From assembly GCA_025057645.1 (NCBI GenBank), contig JANXBJ010000003.1, forward strand, positions 1 to 64,000: DNA of 64,000 nt, written 5' to 3'. Positions 51,535 through 60,211 of the stretch are shown here, in pieces. The translations under genes were made by a program, and so were the position numbers. The notes below the pieces were generated by a model, which worked only from the letters and a program-made list of their open reading frames with translations, was not told where the DNA came from and did not search any database. Position 1 is the first letter of the stretch. Each line of letters opens with the position of its first letter. Source of the stretch: Anaerolineales bacterium. Lineage in GTDB: Bacteria > Chloroflexota > Anaerolineae > Anaerolineales > UBA4823.

Positions 51535-53895
51535 CTAGGGTTGTGGACTTGACTCGGGGGGCAGGATCAACTTGCCTGGTGGAACAAAATACACGTAGAA
51601 GTTTTTCCCCTCCCAAGGCGAACGTTGTTCCTGCCAAGTGCCCCACGGATAAAGCCGTTGCAGGGCTTCCAAGCCAGCAGTATCTTCGGGTTTGACGATG
51701 AACAACAGAGGACCTTGGAAAGCTAAGGTCTCCATGAGCTGATCTGGCCAGATAGCATAGTCTTTCAGCGGGAAGCCGGCGTTGATCCCCACCAAGCGGG
51801 TGTCCACCCAATGGGGATAAGCGACTACCCAAGCGGTGTCTGGCGTGCCAATGGTGGTGGCAAATTCACGGATGATTTTCCCCATTTGGCTGGTATTCCA
51901 AGCCGATTGGGCATATTGCGTGTAATATTGGCGGAAGATCAAATCGTAATCTTGCGCCATGCTTAACCCCAAAAGGGAAAAGGCCAGCAACCACCCCAGA
52001 GCACGCTGCCAACCGCTGCGGAAGGCCGCTTCAATCGGCCGGATCAGAGCTTCTAGACCGAGGGCAGCTAGGATAAAAACAGGGATAATTGCCCCAGACG
52101 TGCGATTCAGGATCGGATTCTCATCTGGGAAAGCCAACGACAAGACCGAGGGCAACAACAACAAGGGAACAGACACGAGCAGGAAAAGGTCTAACCACTC
52201 CCGGCGGCGCAGGTAACGCATGAGCACAAGAAAGCCGCCGATAAAAAGCAAGGCCGCCGGGACCACACTCAGGGCTGGCCGTCCTGGTATCGAAACCACC
52301 CACACGTTGCCATTGTCCCAGAAGAACATGATCAATGCTCTCCAGAGGTTACTAAAGAAGATTTCGAGCGCTGGTCGATCGAGAGGTTTCTCGATGTCGG
52401 TCAAGCGGGTCAAGCCACGGTAAAAAAAGATTTCGGGGTTCTGCAGGGCATAGCGCAGCAGGGGCAAGAAGACGGTCAACGAGATAATGGCCACAATCAC
52501 CAGGCCGATAATCAGGGAGCGGCGGCTCTGTGGAGTGCTGCGGTGCAGGAGGGCCAAGCCGATGGCAGCCAGAACCACCAGCGGCACGAGGCGGAAGGGG
52601 GAATAGCCGTGCAGTCCCAGCCCTAAAAAGAAACCGCAGAGAATGAAATCTTTAGGGTTAGGGCGGCGCAGAGCACGGATGAGGTAGTATAGTGTCGGGG
52701 CGACAAACAGGGGGTAAAGGCTAAAGCGCAACCCCACCCGGGTGATCACGTTCAGCCAGTAAGAGACACCGGCCAGCATTACAGCAAAGAGTCCGACACG
52801 GCGATTGGCAATCTCTTTACCTAGAAGATAAATATAGAGCAAAGTCAGCAACCCGGCGATGGCGGTGCCAAGCTTTAGGCTCATAAAGCTCAAACCCGTG
52901 CCAAAGAATTTCGCCACGGCAGCGGTGAGGAACATCTGGAAAGCCTCGCGGCCGGTGTTACGGGGGTAGAAGATATGCCATTTGCCGTCCAACACGTCGG
53001 CCACGTCGAGCAACTTTTCGGCATGGTCGCTTACCATCTCCGGCGGCACGTCTGCCAGTCGATAGAAACGGAAGAAGAGCAACACCATCGCAGCGAGAAA
53101 GACCAAAACCGACCAACGAGTGATACGCACCTGCCATTCCTGCTTTTGTAGCCATTCAAATACTTTTTTGATCCACTCTAGGCGAAATAAGTGATAGGGA
53201 TAAAAAGCGCGCACGATTAGCGCAAACGATAAGCTCCATAGGAAAAGATTAAGGGTATTGAAGTCCCCACTGCCGAAGGTCAAAAAAGCCAAAGCAGCGC
53301 TGACCAGCCCCGCCCCGAAAGCCGGCAGATGCAGGCGAAACTCCTTCTCCCCTTGAGAAAGGATTTGGGGGTGAGGGCTTTCTCCCCTCTCCCAAGGGGA
53401 GAGGGGCTGGGGGTGAGGGCTCAAAGGCACCTCAAGACCTGCTCTCAAACTCGCAAACAGCAAGATTAGGGCTGTGATCCCATATAGAACGGCGCCCAGC
53501 GTAGCATCGGGTCGGGGAGGCTCCAACGAGATTTGGGCGAACAGAGCGAGCGTTAGCGCAGAAAGACCGCTCAGAATGGCCAAACGCTCCGCCCGTGAGA
53601 GCCGCTGTGGGAGCGCTTGCTCGGTAGAGACCGTAGCAAAAGCCGCGTCAACGGTCGGGTCTTGCTGCGGAATTAGCGGGGTTGTGGAAACTGCCTTGCC
53701 GGGGTCGCGTACCAACTGACGAGATTCTTCTTCTGGAGTGGCTCCGGTTAGCGCCTCGGCACTGAACGCAGCCTTGCGCACTGTTGTTACCCCTTCCTCC
53801 GCCTTGGGGGATGCCACCTCCTTGAAGAGCGTGAGCAATTGTCGCCAATCTTTTAGCAAAGACTTCACGTAATCCAGGACGGTTGGTTCTTCCAA
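51535..53895 (-). CDS. GT39/PMT-like polytopic membrane glycosyltransferase
   Basis: 786 aa and the first gene of the block. The N-terminal 110 residues are soluble and charged. Two helices follow, then an insertion (SPHPQPLSPWERGESPHPQ, repeat-encoded) near residue 165. The GT-C catalytic core begins about 270, with first-loop PPEMVSDHAEKLLDV and NVITRVGLRFSLYP. About 12 hydrophobic helices are visible. A C-terminal soluble tail ends the protein. It is probably a polyprenyl-phosphate-sugar-dependent transferase; donor and acceptor are unknown. Confidence 0.78.
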   Translation of the reverse strand: MEEPTVLDYVKSLLKDWRQLLTLFKEVASPKAEEGVTTVRKAAFSAEALTGATPEEESRQLVRDPGKAVSTTPLIPQQDPTVDAAFATVSTEQALPQRLSRAERLAILSGLSALTLALFAQISLEPPRPDATLGAVLYGITALILLFASLRAGLEVPLSPHPQPLSPWERGESPHPQILSQGEKEFRLHLPAFGAGLVSAALAFLTFGSGDFNTLNLFLWSLSFALIVRAFYPYHLFRLEWIKKVFEWLQKQEWQVRITRWSVLVFLAAMVLLFFRFYRLADVPPEMVSDHAEKLLDVADVLDGKWHIFYPRNTGREAFQMFLTAAVAKFFGTGLSFMSLKLGTAIAGLLTLLYIYLLGKEIANRRVGLFAVMLAGVSYWLNVITRVGLRFSLYPLFVAPTLYYLIRALRRPNPKDFILCGFFLGLGLHGYSPFRLVPLVVLAAIGLALLHRSTPQSRRSLIIGLVIVAIISLTVFLPLLRYALQNPEIFFYRGLTRLTDIEKPLDRPALEIFFSNLWRALIMFFWDNGNVWVVSIPGRPALSVVPAALLFIGGFLVLMRYLRRREWLDLFLLVSVPLLLLPSVLSLAFPDENPILNRTSGAIIPVFILAALGLEALIRPIEAAFRSGWQRALGWLLAFSLLGLSMAQDYDLIFRQYYTQYAQSAWNTSQMGKIIREFATTIGTPDTAWVVAYPHWVDTRLVGINAGFPLKDYAIWPDQLMETLAFQGPLLFIVKPEDTAGLEALQRLYPWGTWQEQRSPWEGKNFYVYFVPPGKLILPPESSPQP
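53341..53422. repeat. Palindromic repeat inserted in GT39-like gene
   Basis: GGGGGTGAGGGCTTTCTCCCCTCTCCC and GGGGAGAGGGGCTGGGGGTGAGGG, in frame (peptide SPHPQPLSPWERGESPHPQ). Confidence 0.75.
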
Positions 53896-53971
53896 AGCTT
53901 CTCTTTCCCGATCGGTGAGAATGAATGTCTAAATGATACATCAAGCCGAAATAGCAGGCAAGCGATCAACA

Positions 53972-53980
53972 TGGTAAAAT
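53972..53980 (+). promoter_or_regulatory. Extended -10 promoter of SLC13 permease gene
   Basis: TGGTAAAAT, about 24 nt before the ATG with GGGAGAGG as ribosome site between them. The 109-bp gap also has to hold the promoter of the divergent eight-gene block, which I could not identify. Confidence 0.5.
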
Positions 53981-54004
53981 CATCCCCACGTTAGGGAGAG
54001 GTAG

Positions 54005-55783
54005 ATGGAGTTTCAACACGCTTACTTAATTACGGTCATTGTCTTAGCGGTAATTCTCTTTTCCCTCGAGGTTTTTTCAATCGATGTGATCGCCCTTTTG
54101 GTCTTGCTCAGCCTGATCCTCGGCGGGGTCTTGCCATTGGATCAAGCTTTCCTTGGCTTCGGTAGCGAAACCATCGTTATCATTGTGGGGCTGCTGATCT
54201 TGACTGCTTCACTGGCTCGAAATGGGGTGATTGAGTTAATCAACGCTCAGCTCTTAGCGAGACTTCGCGGCGATTCAGCCCGTCTGACACTTATTTTGAT
54301 GGGGATCGTATCAGCGGTGAGTAGTTTCATCAGTAATACTGCGGCGACAGCTTTGTTCATTCCGGTTGCTAGCGGTGTCGCAAGACGAACCAACACTTCC
54401 CTCTCCAAGGTCTTAATGCCGGTCGCTTACGCCGCAATTTTAGCCAGCTCAGTGTCCTTGATCGCCTCCTCGACCAATATCGTGGTTAGCGCTTTCATGC
54501 GCCAGTATGGCTTACCAGGGTTAGGAATATTTGAGTTGACGCCGGTGGGCTTGCCGATCGTGATTGCGGGGTTAATCTATATGGGCCTTTTAGGGCTTCG
54601 CCTGATCCCACAGCGTGAGACACCGCGCCGCCTGAGTGAAGAATTCGGGCTGCGATCCTACCTCACCGAAATTGTTGTCTTGCCTTCCTCTCCATTGGTT
54701 GGCAAGACCTTCGGCGAAGCGAACATCGGTGCCCAGTTTGAGTTGAACGTAGTTGCTATCCTGCGCGGCGATCAGCAAATTACTACCCCGGATGCTTACC
54801 AAACTATCCACGCCAATGATATTTTGCTGGTTGAAGCGACTCGGGATCAGATTCTAAGAATCAAGGAAGCCGCAGGTCTGGAATTGGCCCCCAAAGCAGC
54901 GGTTTCCAATCACGAACTTGAACAGCTAGAGACGCGCTTATACGAAGCGATCATATTGCCCCGCTCGTACTTGATTGGTCGAACTCTTAGAGGGGTAGGC
55001 TTGCGCCGTCGTTTTGGGGTGAATGTTCTAGCGATCCACCGCCAGGAAGAGACCCTGACTCAAAAGCTAAGTCAAATTGTGTTGCGCTTGGGGGATGTGT
55101 TGCTAATCCAAGGAGACCCAGATTCAATTGCTTCTCTGGAGAACAATTTCTTTCTCCGAGTGCTCAACCCGGTGGAGGAGCGCCAGATTGACACGCGGCG
55201 AACCCACTTGAGCCTGATGATTTTTGCGGGCGTGCTGTTGGCTTCCGGTTTAGGCATGCTTCCCCTCTCGGTTGCGATTTTGGGAGGGGTCATCTTGGCT
55301 TTTCTCACCCGTTGTATCACGCCGGAGGAAGCTTACCGCGAGGTAGAATGGAAGGTGGTCATCCTCGTTGGGAGCATGTTGGCCTTGGGGGGAGCAGTGG
55401 AGAAAAGCGGCACGGCAGCGTTTCTTGCTCAGCAGTTAGTGCGGTTGGTGGGGGATACTCATCCTTTGTGGTTGCTAAGCGGTTTCTTTTTCTTGGCTAT
55501 GCTTCTTACCCAGCCAATGTCCAATCAGGCTGCTGCAGCGGTCATCTTGCCGGTGGCGATCCAAACTGCTTTGCAACTAGATCTTAACCCTCGAACCTTT
55601 GCGGTAATGATTGCGGTCGGCGCCAGTACCTCATTCGTTACCCCATTGGAGCCGGCCTGCTTAATGGTCTACGGCTTGGGCCACTACCGTTTCTTCGATT
55701 TTGTCAGAGTGGGGTTTTTGCTGACGCTGGTGATCTTCGGAGTGGCTATTCTGCTTGTGCCGGTAATCTGGCCTTTGAGCTAA
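54005..55783 (+). CDS. SLC13-family permease with two RCK_C domains
   Basis: 592-aa transporter of the DASS/CitMHS-like type (also seen as YfbS). About five N-terminal helices include the SNT signature segment SSFISNTAATALFIPVA. Two cytoplasmic RCK/TrkA-C domains lie at about 215-290 and 315-385 (TEIVVLPSSPLVGKTFGEAN and AIILPRSYLIGRTLRGVG). The C-terminal helices repeat the inverted half (TQPMSNQAAAAVILPVA). Probable substrate is a small anion (sulfate, dicarboxylate or phosphate); not determinable here. Confidence 0.88.
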   Translation: MEFQHAYLITVIVLAVILFSLEVFSIDVIALLVLLSLILGGVLPLDQAFLGFGSETIVIIVGLLILTASLARNGVIELINAQLLARLRGDSARLTLILMGIVSAVSSFISNTAATALFIPVASGVARRTNTSLSKVLMPVAYAAILASSVSLIASSTNIVVSAFMRQYGLPGLGIFELTPVGLPIVIAGLIYMGLLGLRLIPQRETPRRLSEEFGLRSYLTEIVVLPSSPLVGKTFGEANIGAQFELNVVAILRGDQQITTPDAYQTIHANDILLVEATRDQILRIKEAAGLELAPKAAVSNHELEQLETRLYEAIILPRSYLIGRTLRGVGLRRRFGVNVLAIHRQEETLTQKLSQIVLRLGDVLLIQGDPDSIASLENNFFLRVLNPVEERQIDTRRTHLSLMIFAGVLLASGLGMLPLSVAILGGVILAFLTRCITPEEAYREVEWKVVILVGSMLALGGAVEKSGTAAFLAQQLVRLVGDTHPLWLLSGFFFLAMLLTQPMSNQAAAAVILPVAIQTALQLDLNPRTFAVMIAVGASTSFVTPLEPACLMVYGLGHYRFFDFVRVGFLLTLVIFGVAILLVPVIWPLS

Positions 55784-55796
55784 ACCCTTTGATCCC

Positions 55797-57734
55797 TCAT
55801 TTGGGACGCTTTTGCAAGTTTTCCGGCTCAGCGGCGGGTAACACGACGGTAAACGTGGTACCTTCTCCTAAGGTAGACTCCACCCAGATGCGACCCTGAT
55901 GGTCTTCTACGATGGATTTGACGATCGTGAGGCCTAAGCCTGTCCCCCCAATGTCCTCGGGCAAGTTGCTTGCCCGATAAAACTTATCAAAGATATAGGG
56001 TTGCTCGGCCGGGGGAATTCCAATTCCCTTATCCCAGACCTGTAGAATCAATTGCCCACTCTGTGACCAGGTGCGGATGCCCAATTTTCCCCCTCTAGGG
56101 GTGTATTTGATGGCGTTGCTGAGTAAATTAGCGATCATTTGCTCCAGTCGCACCGGACTGCCCCAAACAAGGGGGGTGTCGGGCGAAATGTCGATTTCCA
56201 GTTGTTGATCTTTGGCGGTGGCCGAAGTTTGGTAGCTTCCGGCGACTTGGTGGAGCAGTGGTCGCAGGTCAATCAGCTCTTTGTGGGCGTCCATCCCGGC
56301 TTCGATGCGTCCGAGGTCTAGGAGATCTGCTATCAGGGCGGTGATTCCCCGTACGCTGGCCTGGACGCGCTTGATGAACTCTTGCTGTCGTTCATTTAGA
56401 GGACCTACCTTGGCGATCAACTCGGTGTAGCCTAAAATCGCAGTTAACGGCGAACGCAGATCGTGGGAAACTGCGCTGACAAATTCGGACTTGGCTCGGT
56501 CTAGCTCCTTTAGATGGGTTATATCGTGCAGGGTCACGACCAAGCCAACACCGGCAATGGAAGAGACCTGACAGTCCAGAATTCGACCATCCTCCAGACG
56601 GATTTCACCCCCTTTCATCCACCGCAAAGGGGGCTGTTTGAGCATCAAGACTAAGTCTGAGTTGAAGAGTACTTGGTCAACGGGCTTGCCGAGGTAGTCC
56701 TCCGCTTTGATGTTAAGGGCTTGGCGACAGGCTTCGTTGATGAGCAAGACGCGTTGTTCTTCATCGAGCACGATCACCCCGTCGCGCACGTGGGTGAGAA
56801 TCGCATATAGCTTTTGACGTTCCCGTTCGCTGGCTGTGTAGTACTTGGCATTTTGGATGGCAATTGCGGCGTAGTCCGCTAGCGTCTCCAGCAGCTTCTG
56901 GTGATAGTCCGAGAAAGTATGCACCCCCTCTCGATTATAGACGCCCAGAACGCCGATCGCTTTTTCCTGTATGAGCAAAGGAACGTAAATCAATGCGCGG
57001 ACGAGGAAGGCAGTCTTGATCTTTGTGAGTTCGCTTCCGCTTAGGTTGATCGCTCTCTTGGTGGCGATAACTTCCCCTAGCAAGGTATCGTACACGGGCA
57101 CGCACAGAAGGCTGGTTTTCCGATCCTCTACTGAGTGCGCTGCTCTCAGGAGCAAGTTTCCGCTTTCCTCCTCCAGAAGCATCAGGTTGCCTTCTTCGGC
57201 CCCCGTCAGTTCGACAGCTGCAACGACGACTTCCCTCAAAACTTGGTCGGTGCTTAGGGAGGCAGAGATCTTTCCCCCGATCCGATGTAGTCGTTCAAGA
57301 TCCTTGATATGGCGTTCGAGAGGTTGGGTATGACGTTTGCGATCCAGTCGTACCCATCTTTGCCAGCTCTCGTGTCGTGCAACGACACGGTGAATCGCCG
57401 CAAGAGCTTTTCTCGGAGCATCTTGGGCTGTGATCACGGCCTGGAAGCCCTCTTGGTATCGTTGGAGTGCTTCCTCGGTAGAGAGTGAGCTCGCATAGTA
57501 GATTAGCGGTAAGAGGGGAAAGTCCTCGGCCAACGAGTGCAAAATCTCGGCAGGAGCAGAGGAATCCACAATAAGGGCACTCGGCGAGCAGAGTTGGAAA
57601 TAGGCCTTTAGATCGGTTCCGGGGGACAGACGCTCGGCTTGATACCCGGCAGGTTGCAAAAAGCGCATAGTGAGCCAATCGGCAATCGAGTCGTCTTCGA
57701 TGAGTAAAGCGATGCGGTTCGTCGATGTCGCCAT
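55797..57734 (-). CDS. Receiver-like/GAF/PAS histidine kinase
   Basis: 645-aa soluble kinase. An N-terminal receiver-like domain (residues 8-120) keeps acidic residues (LLIEDD) and an Asp at position 57 but lacks the conserved Lys, so its phosphorylation is doubtful. GAF follows (about 160-305), PAS (315-425), HisKA with VSHDLRSPLTA, and HATPase with NLLSNAIKYTP, DKGIGIPP and GTGLGLTIVK. No transmembrane segment. It converges on the permease with a 13-bp gap and follows the pseudo-receiver GAF gene in the same direction after 23 nt, making a likely signalling pair. Confidence 0.9.
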   Translation of the reverse strand: MATSTNRIALLIEDDSIADWLTMRFLQPAGYQAERLSPGTDLKAYFQLCSPSALIVDSSAPAEILHSLAEDFPLLPLIYYASSLSTEEALQRYQEGFQAVITAQDAPRKALAAIHRVVARHESWQRWVRLDRKRHTQPLERHIKDLERLHRIGGKISASLSTDQVLREVVVAAVELTGAEEGNLMLLEEESGNLLLRAAHSVEDRKTSLLCVPVYDTLLGEVIATKRAINLSGSELTKIKTAFLVRALIYVPLLIQEKAIGVLGVYNREGVHTFSDYHQKLLETLADYAAIAIQNAKYYTASERERQKLYAILTHVRDGVIVLDEEQRVLLINEACRQALNIKAEDYLGKPVDQVLFNSDLVLMLKQPPLRWMKGGEIRLEDGRILDCQVSSIAGVGLVVTLHDITHLKELDRAKSEFVSAVSHDLRSPLTAILGYTELIAKVGPLNERQQEFIKRVQASVRGITALIADLLDLGRIEAGMDAHKELIDLRPLLHQVAGSYQTSATAKDQQLEIDISPDTPLVWGSPVRLEQMIANLLSNAIKYTPRGGKLGIRTWSQSGQLILQVWDKGIGIPPAEQPYIFDKFYRASNLPEDIGGTGLGLTIVKSIVEDHQGRIWVESTLGEGTTFTVVLPAAEPENLQKRPK

Positions 57735-57757
57735 AGGTTACCGTGTAGTGCGAGAAG

Positions 57758-58921
57758 TCAGCCTGAGTTGGTCTGTGGTTTTGTCGGTCTGCGCTCGGAG
57801 AGGGCTTCTTGAGCTTGAATAAGTTGCTCGCGCACCTGGAGCACGGATTGTTTTTGTCGAGCGGCGAGCATCTCGCCCTCTTCCGCCAAGAAAGTATCAA
57901 GGGTTATTTGGGCTGTTCGGATCCTCTGATAGGCCGAGGACAATCTGGATTGAAGACGTTGGTTTTGCTTCTCCTGTTGGGATTGAAAGAAACGTCTCTC
58001 AATTGTACGGATCAATTGCAAATTGACCAAAGCAATTGCTGCATAATCGGTGATTGCCTCGGCGAGCGATTGGACGTGGGGATCAAAAGGCTGCGCTTGT
58101 GTGCGCAACAAGATAAACATTCCTAAAACCTCGTTTTTGATCTTGAGAGGTACAATCAGTGCCGATTGTCCATACTTTGACAGGATAAAGGGCTTGAGTG
58201 GCTCGCCGTGAATGGCCAGAGGCACCCCCGACTCGGCGACAAGATAAGATACGCCGTCGTCCCAGTTTCTATTCAGCATTAGGCTGAACTCTGCGGGGAA
58301 GTGGAGAGCCGCACGCAACACGTAGTTTTGCCCTCGGTCGGTGCGTAAGACGACCAAGCCGCGGTCAGCATTGCTGAGAAGAACACAATTCTCCAGCGCT
58401 GTCTGGATAATTTTCTTGGGATCGGTGAGGACCGTGATTGACTTGCTGGCGTTGATTAGGCTGTTTAGATCATTGATCTTCTTCTCCAGCTCCTGATTAA
58501 GACGGGAGAGTTGGTCAACCAGCGCCTGACGCTCTTGGCGAATTCGCACCTGTTTTAGGGCTCGTTCGACAGTGGCGACAATTTCGGTTTCCTGAGCGGG
58601 CCAACTGAGAAAGTCGATTGCGCCGAGGCGGAAGGCTTGGAGAATATCTCCCTCTTTGGTCTCTTCGGCAAGCACAATGAAGGGGATCTCATAGCCCTGT
58701 GCTTGGACGGCAACCAAGAGGTCTTTGCCCGAAAGGCCGGGTAAGTTAAGGTTGGCGATAATCAGGTCGGGTTGAATTCGGCTGATCTCTTGCAGGGCGG
58801 CAGAGGCATGCAGGACAATATCCACTTGATAGCCTAAGGGACGAAGGGACTGCCGTGCAATTCGATCGCTGATAGCAGCGTTATCCTCGACAAGAAGAAT
58901 ACGCTCGCGGTGGGATTTCAT
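57758..58921 (-). CDS. Pseudo-receiver GAF protein with coiled coil
   Basis: 387 aa. Residues 6-125 have a CheY-like fold with the acidic pocket (LLVEDN), but the phospho-acceptor Asp is replaced by Asn57 in LIIANLNLPG and the conserved Lys by Trp (FLSWPAQ). This is a phosphorylation-independent receiver. A coiled coil (VDQLSRLNQELEKKINDLN) leads to a GAF domain (about 170-325) and a second C-terminal coiled coil. No output HTH or enzyme domain. ATG 58921 is preferred because MKSHRERILLVEDN is the natural N-terminus; the track adds 24 residues. It is likely an adaptor for the kinase downstream. Confidence 0.85.
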   Translation of the reverse strand: MKSHRERILLVEDNAAISDRIARQSLRPLGYQVDIVLHASAALQEISRIQPDLIIANLNLPGLSGKDLLVAVQAQGYEIPFIVLAEETKEGDILQAFRLGAIDFLSWPAQETEIVATVERALKQVRIRQERQALVDQLSRLNQELEKKINDLNSLINASKSITVLTDPKKIIQTALENCVLLSNADRGLVVLRTDRGQNYVLRAALHFPAEFSLMLNRNWDDGVSYLVAESGVPLAIHGEPLKPFILSKYGQSALIVPLKIKNEVLGMFILLRTQAQPFDPHVQSLAEAITDYAAIALVNLQLIRTIERRFFQSQQEKQNQRLQSRLSSAYQRIRTAQITLDTFLAEEGEMLAARQKQSVLQVREQLIQAQEALSERRPTKPQTNSG

Positions 58922-58923
58922 AC

Positions 58924-58929
58924 TATAAT
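58924..58929 (+). promoter_or_regulatory. Candidate -10 of the eRF1-like gene
   Basis: TATAAT directly adjacent to the divergent start codon. The -35 is poor. If used, the leader would be about 100 nt. It is placed so that transcription of the two divergent genes would interfere. Confidence 0.35.
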
Positions 58930-59037
58930 CATAGCATGGAAGTATTAAAACGGGAACGAAGTTCAAGTGAGGGGGGAGAGTTCCTGGTGTCAACGCTTCG
59001 CTCCCGGAACATCCCTTTAGCTACAGAGGAGGATGGC

Positions 59038-60138
59038 ATGCTAACCGACCGCGACTTGCGCGAGCTTTTGGATTTTCAAGCCCCGAATGCGGTAGTCAGC
59101 CTGTATTTGAACACTGATCCCTCTGAGGGCAATAAGGAAACTCACCGGCGGCATTTGCGTGCCTTGCTGCGTCAGGTGGAACTACCCTCAGACGTAGAAG
59201 TCATTGAACGGTATTTTGAGCACGAGTTTGATTGGGCGGGGCGCAGTGTGGCGGTTTTCTCTTGCGCTACTCGGGACTGGTTTCGCTCCTTCTCTTTGGC
59301 CGTTCCTCTGCGCAGTCGAGTGCGTGTAGGCGATCGCCCCCATGTTAAACCGCTAGCGGATTTATTGGATTCCTACGGAGGGTATGGAGTGGCTATAGTC
59401 GATAAACAGGGGGCGCGGTTCTTCTATTTTCACTTAGGTGAGTTAGTTGAGCAGGAAGGGGTAGTGGGAGAAATCGTTCGTCATACTAAGCGCGGCGGCG
59501 GTTCCCAAGCTGCCGGACGGCGGGGTGGAATAGCTGGGCAGACCAATTACATTGAAGAATTGGCCGAGCGAAACTTACGTGAAGCTGCGGAATACGCTGC
59601 GCGGTTCTTTGCAGAAAACAACGTGCGCCGCATCTTAATTGGTGGCACCGAGGAGAATGTCAATCTCTTTCGGGGTTTCCTTCCGAAAACCTGGCAGAGT
59701 CTGGTCGTTGGAACCTTCCCGATGAGCATGGCGGCTAGTCATACCGAAGTGTTGGAACGGGCGATGAAAATTGGGGAGGAAGCAGAAAGGCATCAAGAGA
59801 GCAGACGAGTTGAGGCTCTGATTACGGCGGCGGCGAAGGGAAAAAACGCTGTTTTAGGGTTAGAGGATACTCTGAACGCATTGAATGATGGACGCATTCA
59901 CACTCTTTTTATCCTCGAGGGCGATCGCCAACCGGGTTATCAGTGCGGGCAATGCGATTACCTAACTTCTGTAGAGGTGCCGAGATGTCCCTATTGTGGA
60001 GGCCAGGTCAAGAGCATTCCTGACATGGTCGAGCTTGCGGTGCGTCGGGTGATGCAAAATGGGGGAGAGGTAGAAGTTCTACGGCAGAATGAAGCTCTTG
60101 CCAAAAAGGGAAGAATTGGCGCTCTTTTGCGTTACTGA
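59038..60138 (+). CDS. Bacterial eRF1/Vms1-like protein (baeRF type) with zinc ribbon
   Basis: 366 aa. The middle is an RNase H-like eRF1 domain 2 with a Gly-rich loop GGGSQAAGRRGGIAGQ (residues 153-168), resembling the catalytic GGQ/GSQ loops of release factors and Vms1/VLRF1-type peptidyl-tRNA hydrolases. Domain 3 follows (RRILIGGTEENVNLF, later GLEDTLNALNDGRIHTLFI). A zinc ribbon with CxxC knuckles (CGQCDYLTS and CPYCGG) ends the protein. ATG 59038 has GAGGAGG at proper distance, so the 34 extra residues in the ORF track are dropped. Function as ribosome-rescue or tRNA hydrolase is inferred from family; no activity has been shown for this protein. Confidence 0.8.
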   Translation: MLTDRDLRELLDFQAPNAVVSLYLNTDPSEGNKETHRRHLRALLRQVELPSDVEVIERYFEHEFDWAGRSVAVFSCATRDWFRSFSLAVPLRSRVRVGDRPHVKPLADLLDSYGGYGVAIVDKQGARFFYFHLGELVEQEGVVGEIVRHTKRGGGSQAAGRRGGIAGQTNYIEELAERNLREAAEYAARFFAENNVRRILIGGTEENVNLFRGFLPKTWQSLVVGTFPMSMAASHTEVLERAMKIGEEAERHQESRRVEALITAAAKGKNAVLGLEDTLNALNDGRIHTLFILEGDRQPGYQCGQCDYLTSVEVPRCPYCGGQVKSIPDMVELAVRRVMQNGGEVEVLRQNEALAKKGRIGALLRY

Positions 60139-60154
60139 GATGAGCAGCTTTCTA

Positions 60155-60188
60155 TTGACACAGCCGCCCAGGGGGACGGCTGTGTCAA
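60155..60188. terminator. Hairpin between convergent eRF1-like and bfr genes
   Basis: Perfect 12-bp TTGACACAGCCG / CGGCTGTGTCAA with a 10-nt loop and no T-run on either strand, similar in style to the hairpin at 12540. Confidence 0.5.
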
Positions 60189-60211
60189 CGAATGGCTGAG
60201 AGAAAAAGCGC

